In this document: positions 59,059 through 64,000 of the stretch, in pieces
How the letters are laid out: each line of letters opens with the position of its first letter
Position numbering within the stretch: position 1 is the first letter of the stretch
NCBI GenBank assembly: GCA_023228945.1
Contig: JALOAI010000023.1
Coordinates: 1-64,000 of the forward strand
Length of the DNA stretch: 64,000 bases
DNA from: Pigmentiphaga sp.
Lineage (GTDB): Bacteria > Pseudomonadota > Gammaproteobacteria > Burkholderiales > Burkholderiaceae_B
Reading direction: 5' to 3'
Position numbers and translations under genes: made by a program
The notes under the pieces: model-generated
What the model was told of the DNA's origin: nothing
Database searches by the model: none
The model's input: the letters and a program-made list of their open reading frames with translations, nothing else

Positions 59059-59805
59059 ATGGATCAATCGTCCGCCAGCACGCCCTTCACCTCCATACGC
59101 CGACGCACCTTCGAGGATGTTGCCGCGCAGATCCGCGAACAAGTGGAACAAGGCGTCCTGAAAGAAGGCGACAAACTACCGCCGGAACGCACCCTGGCGG
59201 ATACCTTCGGCGTCAGCCGCAACACCGTGCGCGAAGCCTTGCGCTCGCTGGAGTACGCCGGCCTCATCGTGCAGCGCCCCGGCTCGGCGGGAGGCGCCTT
59301 TATCTCGAATGGCGGTGTGGACGTCATCCGCTCCGCCTTCGACGGGCTGATGCGAATGGGTACGATCTCGGCGCCCGACTTGATCGAGGCGCGCATCATG
59401 GTGGGACGCGAAGTGGCGCAACTGGCGTGCGAACGGCACGATCAGGACGACTTCACCGGCTTCGTGCAAAACGTGCAGAAAACCCGCGATGCCGCCGCCA
59501 GCGGCGACATGCGGCTACGCGCGCAACATAGCTTGGCTTTTCATGGCCTGCTGGCGCAGGCCACCCGAAACCCGGTCTTGGTGATCATGAGCACCGTCCT
59601 GACCGACATTACCCAGCACTTCATCCGGGTGGTCGGCGCCATGCCGAATGAATTCGTGCTGGCGTCGCGGGAACGCATGCTCGAGCATCTACGCCAGCGC
59701 GACGGCAAGCTGGCCGCCGAAGAGATGAACCATTATCTCAGCACGACGCTGCGCACTTACCTCAAGGAGGCCACGCTCCCGGCCACCTCGCTCACTGGGC
59801 ACTAG
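59059..59805 (+). CDS. GntR/FadR-family transcriptional regulator
   Basis: The 248-residue protein has an N-terminal winged HTH (EQGVLKEGDKLPPERTLADT, FGVSRNTVREALRSLEYAGL, IVQRPGSAGG) and a C-terminal FCD effector domain (DLIEARIMVGREVAQLACER, HSLAFHGLLAQATRNPVLVI, HLRQRDGKLAAEEM). It is divergent from the acyl-CoA operon, with two FadR-type operators in the shared region. It likely represses both until an acid or acyl-CoA binds. It ends 6 bases from the convergent SDR gene. Confidence 0.95.
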   Translation: MDQSSASTPFTSIRRRTFEDVAAQIREQVEQGVLKEGDKLPPERTLADTFGVSRNTVREALRSLEYAGLIVQRPGSAGGAFISNGGVDVIRSAFDGLMRMGTISAPDLIEARIMVGREVAQLACERHDQDDFTGFVQNVQKTRDAAASGDMRLRAQHSLAFHGLLAQATRNPVLVIMSTVLTDITQHFIRVVGAMPNEFVLASRERMLEHLRQRDGKLAAEEMNHYLSTTLRTYLKEATLPATSLTGH

Positions 59806-59811
59806 CGTCGG

Positions 59812-60504
59812 CTACAGCCGTCCCGCCACCGGGATGCCGGCACCGGTGATCGGCTGCGAGGCGTCCGACAACAGGAAAGCCACCACTGCCGCGATCGCCT
59901 GCGGCGTGACCCAGCGGGAACGATCGGCATCCGGCATCGCGCTACGATTGGCCGGGGTATCGATGATGCCGGGCAGTATGGCATTCACGGTAATACCGCG
60001 ATCCTTGACCTCCTCGGCCAGCGCTTCGGTGAGGCGAAGGACACCGGCTTTCGAGGCGGCATAGGCGCCCATGCCCAGCCCGCCGCGCTGGGCGGCGTTG
60101 GCGCCCACATTGATGATGCGTCCGCCTTCTTCGCGTACATGGGGCAACGCTGCCTGACAAACATTGACCACGGTTTTGAGGTTGGCGGCATACATCGCGT
60201 CCCAGGTATCGATCGAACCTTCGGCGATGGTTTCCCAGGCAAAGCCACCGGCGATGTTGACCACGCCGTCGATCGGCGAGAAACGCTCGGCGGCCTTGGC
60301 GATGGCGGTGCGCGTCTGCTCGACCGAAGTCAGGTCGACCCCCGCCAGCACACGATGGTCTTGGTAGAGTTCCGCCAGCGCATCGGGCAAGGCGGGGGCG
60401 GCATCGATGGCCACCAGCCGGGCGCCCGCCTGGTCGAGGTGGCGGGCCACCGCGGCCCCAAGCGCGCCAAAGGCGCCGGTGATGAGAATGACTGAGCCGT
60501 TCAT
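59812..60504 (-). CDS. short-chain dehydrogenase/reductase
   Basis: The 230-residue SDR has the cofactor motif LITGAFGALGAAVARHL, DGVVNIAGGFA (NNAG variant NIAG) and the catalytic MGAYAASKAGVLRLTEAL (Tyr and Lys present). ATG 60504 has a GGAAAG site; the longer frame to 60567 is not typical. It is 166 bases downstream of the FAD oxidase gene. It may reduce or oxidise a hydroxy/keto compound handled by the TRAP transporter cluster. No acyl carrier signature is visible. Confidence 0.88.
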   Translation of the reverse strand: MNGSVILITGAFGALGAAVARHLDQAGARLVAIDAAPALPDALAELYQDHRVLAGVDLTSVEQTRTAIAKAAERFSPIDGVVNIAGGFAWETIAEGSIDTWDAMYAANLKTVVNVCQAALPHVREEGGRIINVGANAAQRGGLGMGAYAASKAGVLRLTEALAEEVKDRGITVNAILPGIIDTPANRSAMPDADRSRWVTPQAIAAVVAFLLSDASQPITGAGIPVAGRL

Positions 60505-60670
60505 GAATGACTTTCCTTCGGTATCGCCGGATCGGCATAGCGCCGAGTGTACCCGGCCGTGACCCACGGGCGAAGACGCCGGACCGCCACCTTCCTCGGC
60601 ATGGCGCCGCCCTCGTGCCGGGCACGGGGCGGCGTTCGGATTTGCCTCGGCGTCGAGGCCCGGCGCGGGG

Positions 60671-62077
60671 TCAGTCGGGCAGCACCTTGCCGGGATTCAT
60701 GAGGTCCAGGGGGTCGAGCGCGGCCTTGATGCTGCGCATGACCTCCAGCGCCTCGCCATGCTCCAGGCGCAGGAACTCGCGCTTGCCCAGGCCCACCCCA
60801 TGCTCGCCGGTGCAGGTGCCGCCGCAGGCGATGGCGCGCTCCACCAGGCGGCGGTTGACACCTTCGGCCCGCTCGACTTCGGCGGGATCGTCGGGGTCGA
60901 TCAGCAAGACCATGTGGAAGTTGCCATCGCCCACGTGGCCCAGCACCGGCGCGGTAATGCCCGCCTCGGCGGCGTCGGCCCGGGCGGCCTCGATGCAATC
61001 GGCCAGGTCGGTGAGCGGCACGCACACATCGGTGGTCATCATGCGTTTGGGGCGCTGGTAGGCCATGCACGCGTAGGCACAATCGTGGCGGGCGCGCCAA
61101 AGCCGGGCCCGCTCTTCGGGGGCCGTCGACCATTCGAAGGCATCGCCACCGTGGTCGGCGCAAAGCTCCTCGACGACGCCGGCGTCCTCGCGAGTACGCG
61201 CGGGCGAGCCGTGGAACTCGAAGAACAGGTGCGGCACCAGCGGCAGATCGAGCTTGGAATAGCGATTGACGGCGTCGATCATGACTTCGTCGAGGAGCTC
61301 GACGCGAGCCACGCCGATACCGGCCTGCATCACCGCCACCGCGGTATCCACCGCCGCGCGCAAACTGGTAAAGCGGCAGGTGGCGGATGTCACGTCTTCC
61401 GGCCGCGGGTACAGCCTCAGGGTGATCTCGGTGACGATGCCCAGGGTGCCTTCGGCGCCGACGAACAAATGGGTGAGGTCGTAGCCGGCCGAGGATTTGC
61501 GCGCCCGGTTGCCGGTGCGGATGATGCGGCCGTCGGCCAGTACGACCTCCAGCCCGCGCACGGCATCGGCCATGGTGCCGTAGCGCACGGTATTCGTACC
61601 GCTGGCCCGGGTGGAAGTCATGCCGCCGATGGTGGCGTCTGCCCCCGGATCGACGGTGAAGAACAGGCCAGTGTCCTTCAATTGTTCATTCAAGGCACGC
61701 CGCTGCAGGCCCGGCTGCACCACGCAATCGAAATTGCCCGGATGCACCGCCAGCAGCTGGTTCATCTGGCTGGTGTCGATGACCACTCCGCCCTGCACCG
61801 GGATCAAGGCGCCTTCCACCGACGAGCCGGCGCCGAAAGGGATCATGGGCAGGCGGTGCTGGTGGCAGATCCGCGCCACCGCCGACACCTCGGCGGTACT
61901 TTGCGGAAACACCACGGCATCGGGCATCTGCGGATGATGCCAGGATTCGTCGCGGCCGTGGATGGCGCGCACGGACTCGCCCCTGGAGGCGCGATCCCCG
62001 AGCAGTTCACGCAATTGCGCGAACGCCAGGGCCAGCCGCTCGTCGCGGCCGGGCTGCGATACGGCGTTCTCGCTCAT
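60671..62077 (-). CDS. FAD-binding oxidase (GlcD/D-lactate dehydrogenase-like)
   Basis: The 468-residue flavoprotein has a PCMH-type FAD domain (PMIPFGAGSSVEGALIPVQG, VDPGADATIGGMTSTRASGT, FVGAEGTLGIVTEITLRLYP) and the C-terminal FAD-oxidase domain (VLGHVGDGNFHMVLLID, GEHGVGLGKREFLRLEHGE). These match glycolate oxidase subunit GlcD and D-2-hydroxyacid or cytochrome-type D-lactate dehydrogenases. It begins 2 bases after the dctP stop. With the TRAP genes upstream it probably oxidises an imported 2-hydroxy acid. Confidence 0.92.
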   Translation of the reverse strand: MSENAVSQPGRDERLALAFAQLRELLGDRASRGESVRAIHGRDESWHHPQMPDAVVFPQSTAEVSAVARICHQHRLPMIPFGAGSSVEGALIPVQGGVVIDTSQMNQLLAVHPGNFDCVVQPGLQRRALNEQLKDTGLFFTVDPGADATIGGMTSTRASGTNTVRYGTMADAVRGLEVVLADGRIIRTGNRARKSSAGYDLTHLFVGAEGTLGIVTEITLRLYPRPEDVTSATCRFTSLRAAVDTAVAVMQAGIGVARVELLDEVMIDAVNRYSKLDLPLVPHLFFEFHGSPARTREDAGVVEELCADHGGDAFEWSTAPEERARLWRARHDCAYACMAYQRPKRMMTTDVCVPLTDLADCIEAARADAAEAGITAPVLGHVGDGNFHMVLLIDPDDPAEVERAEGVNRRLVERAIACGGTCTGEHGVGLGKREFLRLEHGEALEVMRSIKAALDPLDLMNPGKVLPD

Positions 62078-62079
62078 GT

Positions 62080-63105
62080 TCAGCCTTCCGCCTTCACTTT
62101 GGCGATCTCGTCTTTGAAGGTTTGGAGCGCGGCCTCACCGTCGACGCCAAGCTTCTTCATGCGCTCGACCCAGTCGTCCTTGAGCTTGTCGCCCTCGGCA
62201 CGGATGCGGGCGACTTCGTCGTCGGAAGCCACCACGATGTTGTAGCCCGCGGCCTTCATTTTGTCCCAGGCGTCGTTCTCGACTTTGTCCCAGGCCTTGC
62301 CCGAGAGCCGCGCAAAGGCCTCGCCCGAGACCTCGTCGATCGCCTTGCGGTCGCGCTCTTCGAGCGAGTTGTACACGCGGGGATTCATGATGAGATAGTG
62401 GGTGTCGCGGTACAGGCCGCCCGGAATCCGATAGGCGTTCTTGAGGATGGGATCCATGCGGAAGCTGTAGACCGAATCCGAGTTGAACATCACGCCGTCG
62501 ACCACCCCGCGCGAGAGCAGCTCGTAGGCCTCGCTGGCCGAAGCGAACTGCGGCACCACGCCCAGCCGGCTGGAGATGTCCTGCACGATGCCGCCGGTGG
62601 CGCGCAGGCGCATGCCATTGAGGTCTTCGAGCTTCTCGACCGGCTTGCCCTCGCGGGTGTAGACATGGCCGGGCCCGTGGGTGTACAGGCCCAGCAGCTT
62701 GGTGCCCTTGAACTCGTCGAGCTTGGCGAAATGCTCCTGGTGGGTGCGCCAGTAGGCCACCGCGGCGCTCTCGGCGTCGTCGGCATAGCCCGGGAAGGTC
62801 ATGCCGTAGGCCGACGGAAAGCGATCCGCGGTATAGGCCTGGACGCTGAGCGCGGCATCGGCCACGCCATCGCGCACGAGGTCGAAGTGCGCGGGCGGGC
62901 GGCCCAGGGCGGGCAGCAATTGGACCTTGACCCGGCCCTCGGTGGCCTCGGCCACGTTGTTCGCCCAAGGCTGGAGGATCTCGGTGGTGATGGGGTGGGT
63001 GGGCGGCAGCCAATTGGAGAACCGCAGCGTGGTCTGGGCCTGGGCCAGCGAGGCGGCGGACGACAGGGCCACCAATCCGGCGGCGAATAGCGTTTTGGCG
63101 AACAT
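62080..63105 (-). CDS. dctP: TRAP transporter substrate-binding protein DctP
   Basis: The 341-residue periplasmic protein has a signal peptide (LFAAGLVALSSAASLAQA), then TLRFSNWLPPTHPITTEILQ, the conserved middle GMRLRATGGIVQDISSRLGV and VPQFASASEAYELLSRGVVD. It is the DctP type of TRAP system and captures a carboxylate for the DctQM carrier. It lies 29 bases after the dctM stop and 2 bases before the oxidase gene. The bound acid is inferred, not shown. Confidence 0.95.
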   Translation of the reverse strand: MFAKTLFAAGLVALSSAASLAQAQTTLRFSNWLPPTHPITTEILQPWANNVAEATEGRVKVQLLPALGRPPAHFDLVRDGVADAALSVQAYTADRFPSAYGMTFPGYADDAESAAVAYWRTHQEHFAKLDEFKGTKLLGLYTHGPGHVYTREGKPVEKLEDLNGMRLRATGGIVQDISSRLGVVPQFASASEAYELLSRGVVDGVMFNSDSVYSFRMDPILKNAYRIPGGLYRDTHYLIMNPRVYNSLEERDRKAIDEVSGEAFARLSGKAWDKVENDAWDKMKAAGYNIVVASDDEVARIRAEGDKLKDDWVERMKKLGVDGEAALQTFKDEIAKVKAEG

Positions 63106-63134
63106 GGGTGTCTCCTTGCTCTGAATGGAACGGA

Positions 63135-64000
63135 CTACAAGCGGTTGGGAAGGAACAGCACGATGGCGGGCACCGCCGCCAACAGCGCCAGGCGAAAGAC
63201 ATCGGCCACGACGAAAGGCATCACGCCGCGCACGATGGTGGCTGTGGATACGCCGGGCAGGGTCGCGCGCAGCACGAAAATATTCATCCCGATGGGCGGC
63301 GTGATCAGACTGACTTCAGTGACCACCACAACGATGATGCCGAACCAGATCGGGTCGTAGCCATAGTTCATCATCAAGGGGAAGAAGATCGGCACCGTCA
63401 GCAGCATCATCGACATGCTCTCGAGCACCAGGCCGAGCACGATGTACACCAGCAGCACGCCGATCAGCACTTCGGTGGGCGTGAGGTTCATCACCCGAAC
63501 GCCGTGCTCGATGGCCTGCAGCAGGCCGCCCACGTTGACGAAGTTGGAGAAGATCAGCGCGCCGATCACGACCGCGAACAGCATCGCCGTCATGCGCGCG
63601 GTCTCGGCCAGCACCTCGAAGCATTCTCGCAATCGCATGCCGCCGCGCACGATGGCGAACAGGCCCGCGAACCCGGCGCCGATGCCGGCGGCCTCGGTGG
63701 AGGTGAACACGCCCAGGTAGATGCCGCCGATCACCACCAGGAACAGCACCGCCACGCCCCACACCCGGCGCAGCACGCGCAGGCGGTCGAGCCAGCTGGT
63801 GCGCTCGCCCGGCGGGCCCGCCGCGGGATCGAACAGGGTCACGAGGTAGGCCGCGCCGCAATAGAACAACAGGCCAAGGGCGCCCGGAATGATGCCGGCG
63901 ATGAACAGCTTGCCAATGTCGGTATTGGTCATGATGCCGTAGAGCACCAGAGCCACCGAGGGGGGGAATCAGAATACCGAGCGTGCCGCCCGCCGCGATC
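63135..64000 (-). pseudogene. dctM: TRAP transporter large permease DctM, partial and apparently frameshifted
   Basis: The visible C-terminal part (to 63956) is a multi-helix permease: ALVLYGIMTNTDIGKLFIAG, FLVVIGGIYLGVFTSTEAAG, VEIVLGLVLESMSMMLLTVP-like segments and ITPPIGMNIFVLRATLPGVS. At 63960-63966 there are seven G (plus strand). The expected IAAGGTLGILIPPSVALVLYG reads through if only six are present, so a base has been gained or the tract is misread. The gene runs beyond the window end, so the N-terminus and any dctQ are outside. If the seventh G is an error, this is an intact partial CDS. Confidence 0.75.

Noticed and set aside
1..64000. CRISPR arrays, insertion sequences and tRNA genes.
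   Set aside because: I found no regularly spaced repeats, no transposase-like protein and no tRNA cloverleaf apart from the tmRNA.

Overview
The window is high-GC chromosomal DNA from a betaproteobacterium, most likely an Alcaligenaceae member (Bordetella/Achromobacter type). The supporting evidence is the block ompA / gyrA-serC-pheA-hisC-tyrA, a tmRNA whose tag begins ANDERF, an OmpA of the Bordetella type, GyrA with Gln at position 83, and several Bug-family periplasmic binding proteins. No database search was possible, so the genus is an inference.

Layout. 1-2.9 kb is a decayed, visibly less GC-rich defence-type patch: a Fic remnant, a possible DNA-methyltransferase start, a frameshifted GmrSD-like DUF262/DUF1524 gene, a truncated Mrr-N-like fragment and a small HTH regulator. 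3-7.4 kb (minus strand) is the conserved rpmH-rnpA-yidD-yidC-mnmE cluster, without dnaA beside it. 7.8-12.3 kb (plus) is a three-gene unit: FecR-domain protein, CHASE2 plus class III cyclase-like protein, and a TPR/outer-membrane barrel protein. 12.4-18.8 kb (minus) holds tamB, tamA and the Fe-S scaffold ATPase apbC/mrp. 18.9-21.5 kb (plus) holds a small membrane protein and metG. 21.6-28.6 kb (minus) is a tightly packed gyrA-serC-pheA-hisC-tyrA operon. 28.9-31.8 kb (plus) is ompA, ubiG, gph and ssrA (tmRNA), with clear promoters and terminators.

31.8-39.9 kb is mixed housekeeping and accessory DNA: a FUSC-family transporter, azurin divergent from a di-haem cytochrome c peroxidase, a DUF2501 protein, a 3-methyladenine glycosylase, an exported methyltransferase, a zinc alcohol dehydrogenase and a YchJ/SEC-C protein. 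40.1-49.9 kb is a catabolic region: sulfatase or phosphonate monoester hydrolase, cupin, Bug protein, alpha/beta hydrolase, LysR, MFS, second LysR, a Bug gene broken by an internal deletion, and an M20 amidohydrolase. A lipoprotein gene follows. 50.9-58.9 kb (minus) is an operon for CoA-dependent catabolism of an unidentified acid: two enoyl-CoA hydratases, acyl-CoA ligase, CaiB-type CoA transferase, two acyl-CoA dehydrogenases and a Bug protein. A divergent GntR/FadR regulator lies beyond it, and two copies of a TTGGT-N3-ACCAA operator sit in the shared promoter region. 59.8-64 kb (minus) holds a TRAP transporter (dctM partial, with a likely frameshift in a G7 tract; dctP), a GlcD-like FAD oxidase and an SDR, suggesting uptake and oxidation of a hydroxy acid.

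The points most worth a second look are the paired operators at the GntR/acyl-CoA locus, the degenerate cyclase in the FecR unit, the inverted repeat inside the ssrA promoter, the rpmH leader hairpins, the exported methyltransferase, and several frameshifted or deleted genes.
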